Of a stretch of 64,000 nt of DNA, positions 1 through 8,676 are shown piece by piece (within the stretch, counting starts at the first letter, position 1; every line of letters starts with the position of its first letter). Made by a program: the position numbers and the translations under genes. The DNA is taken from the NCBI RefSeq assembly GCF_016918545.1, contig NZ_JAFFQC010000007.1, forward strand, positions 62,001 to 126,000. The letters run 5' to 3'. The stretch is from Desulfobulbus alkaliphilus (GTDB lineage Bacteria > Desulfobacterota > Desulfobulbia > Desulfobulbales > Desulfobulbaceae). Below the pieces are notes generated by a model. It did not search any database. It saw only the letters and a list, made by a program, of their open reading frames with translations, and was not told the DNA's origin.

Positions 1-20
1 GCTATCTTTTTCCCCCCACC

Positions 21-61
21 GGAATCACTCCTCGGCCGCTTAGTGATCCGATCATTTTTTT
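21..61 (+). terminator. Possible rho-independent terminator of the gene before dnaX
   Basis: An imperfect stem pairs GGAATCACT (from 21) with AGTGATCC (ending 49), followed by a run rich in T up to about 61. It lies just before dnaX and would end transcription of an upstream gene that is cut off by the window edge. The stem contains one bulge, so this is tentative. Confidence 0.4.
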
Positions 62-85
62 CATCACTCAGCCTGGTACCCCGTT

Positions 86-2065
86 GTGTCCTACCTTGTC
101 CTTGCCAGAAAATCACGTCCGCAGACTTTTGCAGAAGTTGTTGGTCAAAAAGCGGTGGTACGGACCCTGCAGAACGCACTGAAGCTGAACCGGGTCCCCC
201 ATGCTTTGATCTTCAGCGGTGTCCGTGGCACCGGCAAGACAACCCTGGCACGCGTTATGGCCAAAGCCCTCAATTGCGAACAAGGGCCGGCAGCCGAACC
301 CTGTAATCGCTGCCGCTCCTGCCGCGAGATCACCGACGGCACCAGTATCGATCTTCAGGAAGTCGACGGGGCATCCAATCGAGGTATCCAGGAAATTCGT
401 GAACTGAAAGAAAAAATTCGCTTCATGCCCACCAGTTCACGGTATAAAATCATCATCATTGATGAAGTGCACATGCTCACCACCGAGGCTTTCAACGCAC
501 TCTTGAAAACGCTGGAAGAACCGCCTCCCCATGTGTACTTCATGTTTGCCACCACCGAACTGCATAAAGTTCCCATAACCATCCTTTCCCGCTGCCAGCG
601 TTATGAACTCAAACGCCTGAGCCACCGAGAACTCGCCGATCATTTCAGCCGACTGGCTGAAGCGGAAGGTGTACAGATCACCACTGAGGGTCTTGACATG
701 ATCGTCCGGGAAGCAGGCGGCAGTGTCCGTGACGGTTTGAGCCTTCTTGATCAAATTTTTTCCTATTGCGGCCGGGAAGTCAAGACCGAGGACGTCATCG
801 ATGTGCTCGGCCTCGTCAGTCATCGTCTGGTCGCCGCCATGGGGTCGGCGCTGCTCAAGGGCGAATTGGCAACAGTTTATGCCCTGCTCGACGAGATCTA
901 CCTCCATGGCACGGATATCAAACGGTTCAGCAACGATCTGCTTCAATGGTTCAGGGGTGTTATTGTCTGCTCGGTAAGTACTGATCCCGGATCCTTACTG
1001 GAAGTGACCGACGATGAACTGGAGGAAATGAAACATACGGCCGCAGCATACTCGGTGGAGACTCTTGCCGCGCTTTTCAACCTGCTCCTTAACGGATTGG
1101 AAACCGTTTCCTCTTCACAGCAACCCCGCCTGGCCCTTGAACTCACTTTTATCCGCACCATCCAGTTTCGCGATATCACCCCGGTTTCGGAACTTATCAG
1201 CCGATTCGACAACATACTGGCCGCCCTTCCCTGTGAACAGCCGAACCCGGTTCCACTTGCCGCACCCCAACAGCCGAACCGGAGCGGACCGGAAACATCT
1301 CTTCAGGATCGGGCCCAGGCTGTTACCAGACATCCTGAAGGCAACCAGGATAGACCGGCACCGAACCAGTCAGCCGACACCGTACCGCTCCAGGAATCCT
1401 TATCCAGTCGACCAACTGCATCGCCTGCCGGTCGTACCGATGGAACGGTGCCGCCTTCCTCAAAGCTACAACAAGAACTCGCGACTTCGCCTACCATGGA
1501 GCCGGACCAGACTGTCCTTCCTGAGCCCGATCAGCTGTCGCAGCCCAAATCCAATGATGCCTCCCCACCACCCCAGGATGTTCCTGCACCTGCCACCAAT
1601 GCTGGCAGACTGGACAATGCAACTCTTCGCCGCCAATGGGACTCCTTCCTCAGATACGTTCATGAGCGACAACCCTGGATCGCCGCACCTCTGCGGGTCG
1701 CATCTTCAGTGGAGTGTCAGCAGGATGTTCTGATCATTCACTTTGATGACAGCACGGACTGCACCATGTTGAAACAGGCTAACAACGTCCAATCTCTGAC
1801 AGAATTTGTCCTGAATTTTTTTCAGGAAAACCTAACCATCCGTTTTGAAGTTCCCGGTTCCGATGCCTGTGCTGTCCATCCAGCCAACGGCCTTGCCGTG
1901 CAGGAAAAACGAAGGGCTCTGGCGAAAGATCCGCTGGTCCTGACAGCCCTCGATGTCTTCACCGGCCAGGTCGGTGCCATCAGAGTCGGCTCGCAACATC
2001 AGACGACAACGACCCAAGTTGCCGACGGCAATCCATCCGACGAAGAGCAAGCAGGTCCTCAATAA
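86..2065 (+). CDS. dnaX: DNA polymerase III subunits gamma/tau
   Basis: Clamp-loader ATPase subunit of DNA polymerase III, which loads the beta clamp and couples the leading and lagging polymerases. 659 residues from a GTG start; the N-terminus MSYLVLARK is typical of the family. Residues 45-52 (GVRGTGKT) are Walker A, Cys64/73/76/79 form the zinc module, DEVH at 126-129 is Walker B, and SRC at 168-170 carries the arginine finger. A Pro/Gln/Ser-rich linker (about 395-520) leads to the tau C-terminal domain, so the full tau form is encoded. I saw no obvious slippery site for a programmed gamma frameshift, but did not search exhaustively. It is followed 150 bp later by ybaB and recR, a widely conserved neighbourhood. 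Confidence 0.97.
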   Translation: MSYLVLARKSRPQTFAEVVGQKAVVRTLQNALKLNRVPHALIFSGVRGTGKTTLARVMAKALNCEQGPAAEPCNRCRSCREITDGTSIDLQEVDGASNRGIQEIRELKEKIRFMPTSSRYKIIIIDEVHMLTTEAFNALLKTLEEPPPHVYFMFATTELHKVPITILSRCQRYELKRLSHRELADHFSRLAEAEGVQITTEGLDMIVREAGGSVRDGLSLLDQIFSYCGREVKTEDVIDVLGLVSHRLVAAMGSALLKGELATVYALLDEIYLHGTDIKRFSNDLLQWFRGVIVCSVSTDPGSLLEVTDDELEEMKHTAAAYSVETLAALFNLLLNGLETVSSSQQPRLALELTFIRTIQFRDITPVSELISRFDNILAALPCEQPNPVPLAAPQQPNRSGPETSLQDRAQAVTRHPEGNQDRPAPNQSADTVPLQESLSSRPTASPAGRTDGTVPPSSKLQQELATSPTMEPDQTVLPEPDQLSQPKSNDASPPPQDVPAPATNAGRLDNATLRRQWDSFLRYVHERQPWIAAPLRVASSVECQQDVLIIHFDDSTDCTMLKQANNVQSLTEFVLNFFQENLTIRFEVPGSDACAVHPANGLAVQEKRRALAKDPLVLTALDVFTGQVGAIRVGSQHQTTTTQVADGNPSDEEQAGPQ

Positions 2066-2215
2066 ACAGACCACACGGACGAAACCGATTGGACAGAGCC
2101 TGCAGCTTCGCCATACCCGTGTCCAAATCAGGCTTCTGTCAACAGACCACGCAGAGTGCATCAGGCTGGCAATACCGGCCACTAACCTGAACCCTTTCCC
2201 TGGAGATAACGACTA

Positions 2216-2524
2216 ATGAACATGGGCGATTTAATGAAACAGGCGCAGCAATTCCAGGAACGTCTGGCAACATTGCAAAATGACTTGGCTGAAAAGCGCG
2301 TCACCGGATCAGCCGGAGCTGGTATGGTGACAGCCACCTTCAACGGTAAAGGCGAACTGCTTGATCTGACCATTGAAGAAGCCATGGTCCAGCGGGAGAA
2401 TACTCTCATGCTGCAAGATCTTATCACTGCCGCAGTGAACGACGGAATACACAAGGCCAAAGAACTGAGCAAAAGTGAAATGGCCCGGCTGACCGGCGGA
2501 CTCAATATTCCAGGTCTCATTTAA
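2216..2524 (+). CDS. ybaB: YbaB/EbfC nucleoid-associated protein
   Basis: Small DNA-binding protein of 102 residues, the usual length for the YbaB/EbfC family, which forms dimers that bind and organise DNA. The family pattern is visible: an N-terminal MGDLMKQAQQFQ helix, a central segment with AGAGMV and GKGELLDL, and a C-terminal helix. A GGAG Shine-Dalgarno lies about 10 bases before the ATG. Its stop codon directly abuts the ATG of recR, which implies translational coupling. The order dnaX-ybaB-recR is conserved in many bacteria and suggests a role connected with replication or recombination. Confidence 0.95.
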   Translation: MNMGDLMKQAQQFQERLATLQNDLAEKRVTGSAGAGMVTATFNGKGELLDLTIEEAMVQRENTLMLQDLITAAVNDGIHKAKELSKSEMARLTGGLNIPGLI

Positions 2525-3136
2525 ATGCAGGTCATCCCGCCCGCTCTTGAGCGTTTGATTGCCGATTTCTGCAAGCTGCCGGGAATCGGAAGAAAAACCG
2601 CCACCCGACTGGCATTGTACGTTCTACGCAGACCGGCGGCGGAAGCCCGTAACCTGGCCGGTGACCTGATCGCTCTCCATGAGACCATCCATCTTTGCCA
2701 CCAGTGCTACACTTTTTGCGAAACAGACCTTTGTGGCATCTGCGGCAACACCGGCCGAAATCCTCGCCTGGTTTGTGTGGTTGAAGAGCCGGGTGACCAG
2801 ATGGCTATCGAAAAAACCGGAGCGTTTCGCGGCGTGTATCATATCCTCCACGGTGTGCTCGCGCCCATGGACGGTATAGGACCCGCCGAGTTAAAAATCG
2901 GTGAACTACGACAGCGGGTCAATTCCGGCAGTATTGACGAACTGCTCATTGCCACCAGTTCCACAGTGCCAGGCGAAGCCACAGCCTCCTACCTCGCCGA
3001 CCTGTTCAAAGGGGCAGCCATCAGCATCAGTCGTCTGGCCTGCGGCATTCCCATGGGCATGGACATCAAATACGCCGATGAACATACCCTGAGCAAGGCC
3101 ATCGAATCCCGTCAATCGTTTCAGAAATTTCCCTGA
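2525..3136 (+). CDS. recR: Recombination protein RecR
   Basis: Recombination mediator that acts with RecO (and RecF) to load RecA on gapped DNA. 203 residues, full length. A helix-hairpin-helix region is at about 16-26 (CKLPGIGRKTA), the zinc finger uses Cys58, Cys61, Cys70 and Cys73, and a Toprim domain follows (about 80-175, with VVEEPGD). The ATG starts on the base after the ybaB stop. The TGA stop lies at 3134-3136, inside or at the very edge of a dispersed repeat element (copy 1), so the last residues may have been shaped by that insertion. Confidence 0.97.
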   Translation: MQVIPPALERLIADFCKLPGIGRKTATRLALYVLRRPAAEARNLAGDLIALHETIHLCHQCYTFCETDLCGICGNTGRNPRLVCVVEEPGDQMAIEKTGAFRGVYHILHGVLAPMDGIGPAELKIGELRQRVNSGSIDELLIATSSTVPGEATASYLADLFKGAAISISRLACGIPMGMDIKYADEHTLSKAIESRQSFQKFP

Positions 3137-3249
3137 AGCCTGAAACCTTGGACGGCTGGAGAAGGTTATTATCAGGGATTCCGCTATAATTACGATCTTG
3201 TTACAGCTGGATATGTCCAAAACAAAGGTCCAGCCGTCATAGGTTCAGG
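3132..3249 (+). repeat. Dispersed MITE-like element, copy 1 (deleted form, ~118 bp)
   Basis: The left end CCTGAAGCC-TGAAAC is a degraded version of the family end CCTGGATCCGTGAGCG. The right half matches well: GGATTCCGCTATAATTACG, a TTACAGC segment, then the end CCAGCCGTCATAGGTTCAGG at 3230-3249. The central part of the full element is missing. The recR stop falls within the left end, and the next reading frame starts at the base after the right end. No clear target-site duplication remains. Confidence 0.75.
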
Positions 3250-3991
3250 ATGAAAACAACAAACAAGGATACTGACCAAACCGAGCTCTCTGGTCCGCAA
3301 TGGCTATCAGACTGGATGAGCAGGCACGGTATTCTTTTGTGGGGTGGAGCAGACCTGCGTATTCTCCCTTCACCGGTGGTGCAGGGGGGGGCAACGCTTT
3401 CCCTTTGCCATTGCCTGGGTCGCTCCCATGCAGCCACATATCATGGTCGGTATTTCGAACGGACCAAACCAGGCTTACGCCGACGAATACGGCCGGGTGA
3501 ATGCCCGTATCAACAGGCTGTCCGCAGCGCTGGTCGACGCACTTGTCACCAGAGGGTATCATGCTACGCCACTTGCGGCGTCGGAACGAACGGATACTGT
3601 TGGAATCCGGGGTGACTTTCCCCACAAAACAGCGGCCACCCTTGCCGGGTTAGGTTGGATCGGCCGCAACTGTCAGCTTGTGACCCGCGCGTACGGTCCC
3701 TGGGTTCGTCTGGGCACGGTTTTCACCGATCTTGCCCTTCCCTGCGGCCCGCCAATGCAGAAAAGTTTCTGCGGCCATTGTTTGCGCTGCGTCGAGGCCT
3801 GCCCGGCAAAGGCCCTGCAGGGGAACGCCTGGGTGCCAGGGATACCCCGGGAGGCGTTACTGGATGTGCGAGCCTGTGATCAATGGAAAAAAGAGCACTA
3901 CTTTGCCTATCATAACGGTCACAACTGCGGCATCTGCGCCGCTGTCTGTCCCTATGGCACCAAAACCCTGAAAAGCAAATCACCGATCTGA
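3250..3991 (+). pseudogene. Epoxyqueuosine reductase-like double [4Fe-4S] protein, frameshifted
   Basis: Two overlapping frames, 3250-3615 and 3344-3991, together encode one protein of about 247 residues related to QueG, the cobalamin-dependent Fe-S enzyme of the last step of queuosine synthesis. The frames join across a run of eight G at 3384-3391. The second frame carries PHKTAATLAGLGWIGRN, the ferredoxin motif CGHCLRCVEACP and the second cluster CGICAAVCP. It is shorter than classical QueG (about 350 residues) and lacks the C-terminal HEAT region, so it may be the short paralogue family rather than QueG itself. The shift could be a sequencing error, a true inactivation or a phase-variable tract. 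The ATG at 3250 abuts repeat copy 1 and has no visible Shine-Dalgarno. Confidence 0.7.
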
Positions 3992-4096
3992 AAATATCAG
4001 ATCATCCCACCGCCATCACAACAATTGGCAAAAACTCGCACAGAGAAGGACCCACAGGTCGACACTCCTCTCCATGCAGCCCGCTGGTTACGAAAG

Positions 4097-4311
4097 CCTG
4101 GATCCGTGAGCATTTGTCAGTGCGCCAGCTTCATTGTTCGTTGCCGTTCGACTAAAATAGACTTTATCGGACGGTTACGGGCAATGAAGATGGCGGACGG
4201 ACGCCCCGAAGGGCGGCTGGTGAAAGAGTATTGCCAAAAATATCGTCCTATTTTCAGGACGATTACAGCAAATTAAATCAAAAACAAGAGCCCAGCCGTC
4301 ACAAATTCAGA
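4097..4311 (+). repeat. Dispersed MITE-like element, copy 2 (full length, 215 bp)
   Basis: Left end CCTGGATCCGTGAGCA, right end ending CCAGCCGTCACAAATTCAG. A perfect 5-bp duplication GAAAG flanks it (4092-4096 and 4312-4316). The internal hairpin CCGTTCGACTAAA...TTTATCGGACGG and the CCCCGAAGGGCGG stem-loop are both present. It lies between the frameshifted queG-like gene and the 64-residue gene that converges on it, and fills most of that 336-bp gap; nothing else is seen there. Confidence 0.93.
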
Positions 4312-4327
4312 GAAAGATGAAAGCCGA

Positions 4328-4522
4328 TCAACGCCGATTGACATTACAGGACTGGATCCGGTTGATAATACTCTCCAAGGCCTGAAAAAACGATGCAGCC
4401 CCGGGGTCCTTCGGATCCCGTTCCCGGCGCTGTTCGTAGTGAGCAAACAACTCGGCCAGAATCAAATGGGCCTCGTCGTTGTCCAGGGAACCCAGGACAT
4501 CCCAAAGATCATTGCCATTCAT
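4328..4522 (-). CDS. Hypothetical 64-residue protein
   Basis: Acidic small soluble protein starting MNGNDLWDVLGSLDNDEAH and rich in helix-forming residues; I do not recognise a family. The start at 4522 is chosen because a GAGGAA Shine-Dalgarno lies about 8 bases ahead; the open frame continues upstream, but that part overlaps the neighbouring zinc-finger gene in another frame. It begins 4 bases after the stop of the CxxCxGxG mini-protein gene and is probably the last gene of a folD operon. Confidence 0.65.
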   Translation of the reverse strand: MNGNDLWDVLGSLDNDEAHLILAELFAHYEQRRERDPKDPGAASFFQALESIINRIQSCNVNRR

Positions 4523-4526
4523 GATG

Positions 4527-4727
4527 TCATTCCTCTTCGTCGTGAAGATCGTCTCCGGTGCGCTCGGGCGTAGGGCCCTCATCCTCCAGGACATATCCGA
4601 AGCCGCAGCAGGCCGGGCACTCTTCCCTGGTGATGAAAAATCGGCTTTCTCCCTGGAAATACCCGATTTCTCCAGTGCCGCCACAGGTATTGCAGACCTG
4701 TCTGTTTTCTTTCGCAAAACCCTGCAT
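4527..4727 (-). CDS. DnaJ-type zinc-finger mini-protein
   Basis: 66 residues with two cysteine-rich repeats resembling the CxxCxGxG units of the DnaJ central domain: CNTCGGTGEIG and CPACCGFGYV. Four of these cysteines probably bind one zinc ion. There is no J domain, so it is not a co-chaperone on this evidence. The ATG start is at 4727; an alternative TTG at 4733 overlaps the folD stop (TTGA). Either choice leaves it tightly coupled to folD upstream and to the 64-residue gene downstream. Confidence 0.7.
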   Translation of the reverse strand: MQGFAKENRQVCNTCGGTGEIGYFQGESRFFITREECPACCGFGYVLEDEGPTPERTGDDLHDEEE

Positions 4728-4729
4728 GC

Positions 4730-5626
4730 TCAACCATCTATCCTCGCAGCCCTTTTGGCCGCCTGCAGGGTGTTCTGCATCAACATGGTAATGGTCATTG
4801 GACCGACCCCACCCGGTACCGGAGTAATGGCACCGGCTTTGCCGACCACATCGTTGAAATCGACATCGCCGGCGAGTATGGCTTTGCCGTTGGCCGCCTG
4901 ACCGACGCGATTGATGCCGACATCAATGATGACCGCGCCTTCTTTGATTTGATCGGCCTTGATCATGCGCGCCACTCCAGCGGCAACGATGAGGATGTCG
5001 GCCCTGCGGGTATGGAACCCCATGTCCCGGGTTCGGGTATGACAGACGGTTACCGTAGCGTTGCCTCCTTCCCGTTTCTGCAGCATCAGACTGGCCACGG
5101 GCTTGCCGACGATATTGGACCGCCCGATCACCACCACTTCAGCCCCGGAAGTCTCGACACCGGAACGGCGAAGCAACTCGAGAATACCGTTAGGGGTACA
5201 GGGCAGGAAACACTGTTCACCCAACAACATCTTACCGACGTTGACCGGATGGAAACCATCGACATCTTTATCCGGATCGATAGTAAAAAGTACCTTGGTC
5301 TCGTTGATGTGGCGAGGCAGTGGTAACTGCACCAGAATACCATGAATGGCGGGATTCCGGTTGGCCTCGTCGATGATCCGCAACACATCGACCTCAGCCG
5401 TGATGGCCGGCAGAGTCACCTGTTCGGAAAAAATCCCCAGTGCCTCAGCGGTCCTGTTCTTGGCGGCTACATAGGACTGGGAGGCCGGATCATCGCCCAC
5501 CAGGATAGTCACCAAACCGGGAATGATGTTATACTCCTGTTTAAGACGGCGCACCTCGATTCCGATTTCTTCTCGTATCGCCTTGGCGGTTTCGATTCCG
5601 CTGATGATTGTTGCCGGCATGTTCAT
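4730..5626 (-). CDS. folD: Bifunctional methylenetetrahydrofolate dehydrogenase/cyclohydrolase
   Basis: NADP-dependent 5,10-methylene-THF dehydrogenase and 5,10-methenyl-THF cyclohydrolase of one-carbon metabolism. About 298 residues from the ATG at 5626 (a second ATG two codons later is also possible). Recognisable family segments are SYVAAKNRTAEALGI with the catalytic YxxxK lysine, the substrate loop VQLPLP, DKDVDGFHP, the nucleotide-binding VVIGRSNIVGKPVA, and the closing TPVPGGVGPMT. No strong Shine-Dalgarno is visible. The open frame runs further upstream to 5806, but that part lacks homology and crosses a solo repeat end. The gene leads a tight three-gene operon with two mini-proteins. 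Confidence 0.96.
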   Translation of the reverse strand: MNMPATIISGIETAKAIREEIGIEVRRLKQEYNIIPGLVTILVGDDPASQSYVAAKNRTAEALGIFSEQVTLPAITAEVDVLRIIDEANRNPAIHGILVQLPLPRHINETKVLFTIDPDKDVDGFHPVNVGKMLLGEQCFLPCTPNGILELLRRSGVETSGAEVVVIGRSNIVGKPVASLMLQKREGGNATVTVCHTRTRDMGFHTRRADILIVAAGVARMIKADQIKEGAVIIDVGINRVGQAANGKAILAGDVDFNDVVGKAGAITPVPGGVGPMTITMLMQNTLQAAKRAARIDG

Positions 5627-5756
5627 CGTTATGAAAAAAGGGAATAGGGAACCGGTACGGGACCGGCTGACTCTCTGTCTTTTGCAAACTATCACAGCGA
5701 CCGGTTTTTTCAAGGAGAGACATGACATTCCTTTAATTGGCGCGGAGTCTCTCTCC

Positions 5757-5772
5757 CCTGAATCCGTAACGG
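5757..5772 (-). repeat. Solo terminal repeat of the dispersed element family
   Basis: CCTGAATCCGTAACGG matches the reverse complement of the family right end (CCTGAATCCGTGACGG) at 15 of 16 positions, but the sequence beyond it does not match the element interior. It looks like a relic left by deletion. The rest of the 305-bp gap between folD and copy 3 holds an AT-rich stretch (about 5810-5860) that could carry promoters, plus an inverted pair AACGGGA / TCCCGTT around 5768-5803. I see no gene. Confidence 0.5.
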
Positions 5773-5931
5773 GAGAATGGTTGTGGCGGTTTTTTCCCGT
5801 TCTCAATCACAGTTTTTCATTTTTTTCATATTTTCTGCACAATTCATCATTATCTTTTGCTCCAAGCGAACACAGCATGCCTTGCCGATACGTTCCACTT
5901 TTTTCAGCAACGGTTTCCGCATATACTGATC

Positions 5932-6147
5932 TCTGGATCCGTGAGCGTTCATCCGTGCGTCAGCTTTGTCGCTCGTGGCCGTTCGATTAAAATACCCTTT
6001 ATCGAACGGTTAAGGGCAAAAAATGGTGTGCGGACGGACGCCCTGAAGGGCGGCGGGTGAAGGGGGTCCATGAAAAATGTTTCTCCACTTATGTCCTGAT
6101 TACAGACAAATATATCCACAAAAAAACCCAGCCGTCACGGATCCAGG
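5932..6147 (+). repeat. Dispersed MITE-like element, copy 3 (full length, 216 bp)
   Basis: Left end TCTGGATCCGTGAGCG, right end CCAGCCGTCACGGATCCAGG. It is flanked by a perfect duplication TGATC (5927-5931 and 6148-6152). The internal stem is a perfect CCGTTCGAT / ATCGAACGG. The element ends 44 bp before the start of the first efflux gene, so it probably lies in that operon's leader or promoter region. Confidence 0.93.
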
Positions 6148-6191
6148 TGATCGATACGGCTCAACCCGATCGACATGCCAAGGAGATATTT

Positions 6192-7559
6192 TTGAGCAGA
6201 TTGTTTTTTTTGCTGTCGGTGATCATGGCAATCCTGCTATCCGGCTGCAGCGTCCACTCCATAGATCCTGCCCCCTTGCCTCTGCAATCAGGAGCAGCAA
6301 GCTACGCCATCGAACAAGCCGATGCTGATGCAGTCCTGAGGAGCCGTTGGTACGACAGTTTCAACGACCCCGAACTCAGCGAGCTGATTGCCCAGGGCCT
6401 GGAGAATAACCTCGATATCCGCGCAGCCTTGTCTCGACTCGAACAAGCCGATGCACTGACCAGACAGTCAACCGCACGTCTCTCTCCCGAAATCAATCTC
6501 AATGCCAATACCAGTGGGAGATGGGAAAGCGGTGCCAGCAGGAGAACAAGCAGTGAAACAGGACTTGCCCTGTCCTGGGAAATCGATGCCTTCAACCGGC
6601 TGCAGTCCGCGGCCACTGCCGACCAGTTGTTGCGCTCAGCGGCCGCCCATGATGTGGAAACAGCCCGCCTGACCCTGACAGCATCCCTGGCAGCGACCTA
6701 TTACCGGGCCATTGCCCAGCACGCTGTCCTTGCCCTGCTCCATCAACAGGAACAGGCGGACAAGGAACTCCTCACCCTCATCGAATTACGTTGGCAAAAA
6801 GGGGTTGGTACCAGGATCGAGTTCCTGCAGCAACAAGGACAACTGGTGCAAACCCAGAGTCTCATCCCGCCGGCCAGAGCCGCTCTGCGGACCGAGGAAC
6901 TCCGTTTGGACGTACTGCTCGGCACGGCACCGGACCAGGAAGAACGGACCACCGCCGACCATCGCCTTGCTACCGTCGGAAACCTCCCCCCGTTGGGTAT
7001 CCCATCGGATCTACTGCTCCAACGGCCGGACCTGCGCGCCCAGCGTGACCGACTGGTCGCCGCCGATGCCTCCATTGGCGAGGCCATGGCCGCCCGATTG
7101 CCGCGTGTGACCGTGACCGGCGGTTTATTCCTGGTCGACAGTGCCAATTCCTCCGGTCCTCTCGGATCCCTCCTTGCTGGTTTGGTGCAACCCCTGCTGG
7201 ACTGGGGCCGGCGAAAAGCGGAAGTCGAAAAAAACCAGGCACTGTATGAGGAACGCCTGACCATTTTCACTCGCACCTACCTGGAAGCGATCGAAGAGGT
7301 CGAAAACATTTTGTACCGAGAACACCGTCAGCGCGAATATATACAATTGCTCGATGCCCGTCGTCACCTCCTCAACCAGAATCTGACCTTGGCTCAAGAG
7401 CAATTTGGCCAGGGCGTGAATGATTACCTGCCTGTACTCGATGCCCTGCGCAGCCTTCACCAGGTGGAACGCGACCTGGTGTTGCAACGCCTGCAGCTTG
7501 TTCTCCTGAGAATACAACTTTTCCGTGCCCTGGGAGCCCCGGTGGCCACGGCGGGATAA
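6192..7559 (+). CDS. Efflux outer-membrane lipoprotein (TolC/NodT family)
   Basis: Outer-membrane channel of a tripartite RND pump, 455 residues. I place the start at the TTG at 6192 because AGGAG (6181-6185) precedes it by 6 bases and it yields a lipoprotein signal peptide with lipobox LSGC, so the mature protein begins with a lipidated cysteine. The open frame upstream to 6057 lies in repeat copy 3. The body has the duplicated outer-membrane efflux domain with alternating coiled coils, including WWxx-like WYDSFNDPELSELI near the N-terminus and VDSANSSGPLGSLLAGLVQPLLDWGRRKAEV in two parts typical of NodT proteins. It is the first gene of the operon with the adaptor and pump that follow. Confidence 0.9.
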   Translation: MSRLFFLLSVIMAILLSGCSVHSIDPAPLPLQSGAASYAIEQADADAVLRSRWYDSFNDPELSELIAQGLENNLDIRAALSRLEQADALTRQSTARLSPEINLNANTSGRWESGASRRTSSETGLALSWEIDAFNRLQSAATADQLLRSAAAHDVETARLTLTASLAATYYRAIAQHAVLALLHQQEQADKELLTLIELRWQKGVGTRIEFLQQQGQLVQTQSLIPPARAALRTEELRLDVLLGTAPDQEERTTADHRLATVGNLPPLGIPSDLLLQRPDLRAQRDRLVAADASIGEAMAARLPRVTVTGGLFLVDSANSSGPLGSLLAGLVQPLLDWGRRKAEVEKNQALYEERLTIFTRTYLEAIEEVENILYREHRQREYIQLLDARRHLLNQNLTLAQEQFGQGVNDYLPVLDALRSLHQVERDLVLQRLQLVLLRIQLFRALGAPVATAG

Positions 7560-7566
7560 CCTTGTC

Positions 7567-8676
7567 ATGAAGCCTTATGCCATACCTTTTCCATGCACCC
7601 TCCTGCTTTCCTGCCTTCTTGCCGGCTTTGCCTTTGCCCAGCCCCGTGATCTGGCCCCAGCTGTCGTTGTCGCTGAAGCCCGCCAGGTCGAAATCGCTGA
7701 TGAGGTCGAAGCCCTGGGTACCCTGCGGGCCAATGAATCTGTCACCTTGACGGTAACAGTCACCGATACGGTGGTAGCCATCCATTTCGAGGACGGCCAA
7801 CGGGTAGAGGCCGGTGACAATCTGGTGGAGTTATCCAGTGCGGTCGAACTCGCGGAAATGGAAGTGGAACAGGCCTCCATCGCTGCGGAAGCCCGCCGTC
7901 AGGTCGACCGCCTGGAAGGGCTGGTCAGTTCGGGGGCAGCCTCGGAATCCCTGCTGGATCAGCGCCGCCGCGAGTATCAGACGGCCCTGGCACGATTGAA
8001 CATCATCAAGGCACGGATCGACGACCGCCGGATCACAGCACCGTTCAGCGGGGTGGTGGGTCTGCGCAACATCAGTGTCGGCTCGCTCCTGCAACCCGGG
8101 GTACCTATCACCACCCTGGATGACGATTCAATCATGAAACTGAATTTTTCCGTGCCCTCGGTGCACCTGACCACTCTTGTGCCTGGATTGGACATTATCG
8201 CCCGGGCCGCCCCTTTCGGTGACCGGGTTTTCACCGGCACCCTGTCCAGCGTGGACACTCGCATCGATCCGGTCACCCGCGCCATCACGGCACGAGCCAT
8301 ACTCGAAAACGACGACCGTCTTCTCAAACCGGGCCTGCTGATGAATGTGATTCTGCTCAAAAATCAACGTCAGGCCATAGTGATTCCTGAATCAGCCATT
8401 GTCTTTGACGGGCGGCAAACCTTTGTTTTTCTGGTACAAACAGGTGAGGATGGGCGACCCTTGACCAGAAAAACGGAGGTCAGGATCGGTACCCGCGGCC
8501 CGGGGAAGGTGGAAATCCTCGAAGGGCTGGTTGCCGGCGATCTGGTGGTCACCCACGGGACGATCAAGGTGAGCGATGCCATGGTGATTCGGATCCTTGC
8601 CAGGCAGGAGGGCAACGAATCTCTGCAAGAGCTTCTTCGTCAGGACAGAGAGACAGGCGACATGGAGACCAGGTAA
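7567..8676 (+). CDS. RND efflux periplasmic adaptor (membrane fusion protein)
   Basis: Periplasmic adaptor of the HlyD/AcrA type linking the inner-membrane pump to the outer-membrane channel. 369 residues from the ATG at 7567, seven bases after the previous stop. A signal peptide (about 1-25) precedes the mature protein; the barrel-sandwich halves are recognisable (VEALGTLRANESVTL and RITAPFSGVVGLRNIS), with a helical hairpin between them and a beta-barrel domain after. Its TAA stop shares one base with the ATG of the pump gene (TAATG), so translation is coupled. Confidence 0.93.
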   Translation: MKPYAIPFPCTLLLSCLLAGFAFAQPRDLAPAVVVAEARQVEIADEVEALGTLRANESVTLTVTVTDTVVAIHFEDGQRVEAGDNLVELSSAVELAEMEVEQASIAAEARRQVDRLEGLVSSGAASESLLDQRRREYQTALARLNIIKARIDDRRITAPFSGVVGLRNISVGSLLQPGVPITTLDDDSIMKLNFSVPSVHLTTLVPGLDIIARAAPFGDRVFTGTLSSVDTRIDPVTRAITARAILENDDRLLKPGLLMNVILLKNQRQAIVIPESAIVFDGRQTFVFLVQTGEDGRPLTRKTEVRIGTRGPGKVEILEGLVAGDLVVTHGTIKVSDAMVIRILARQEGNESLQELLRQDRETGDMETR

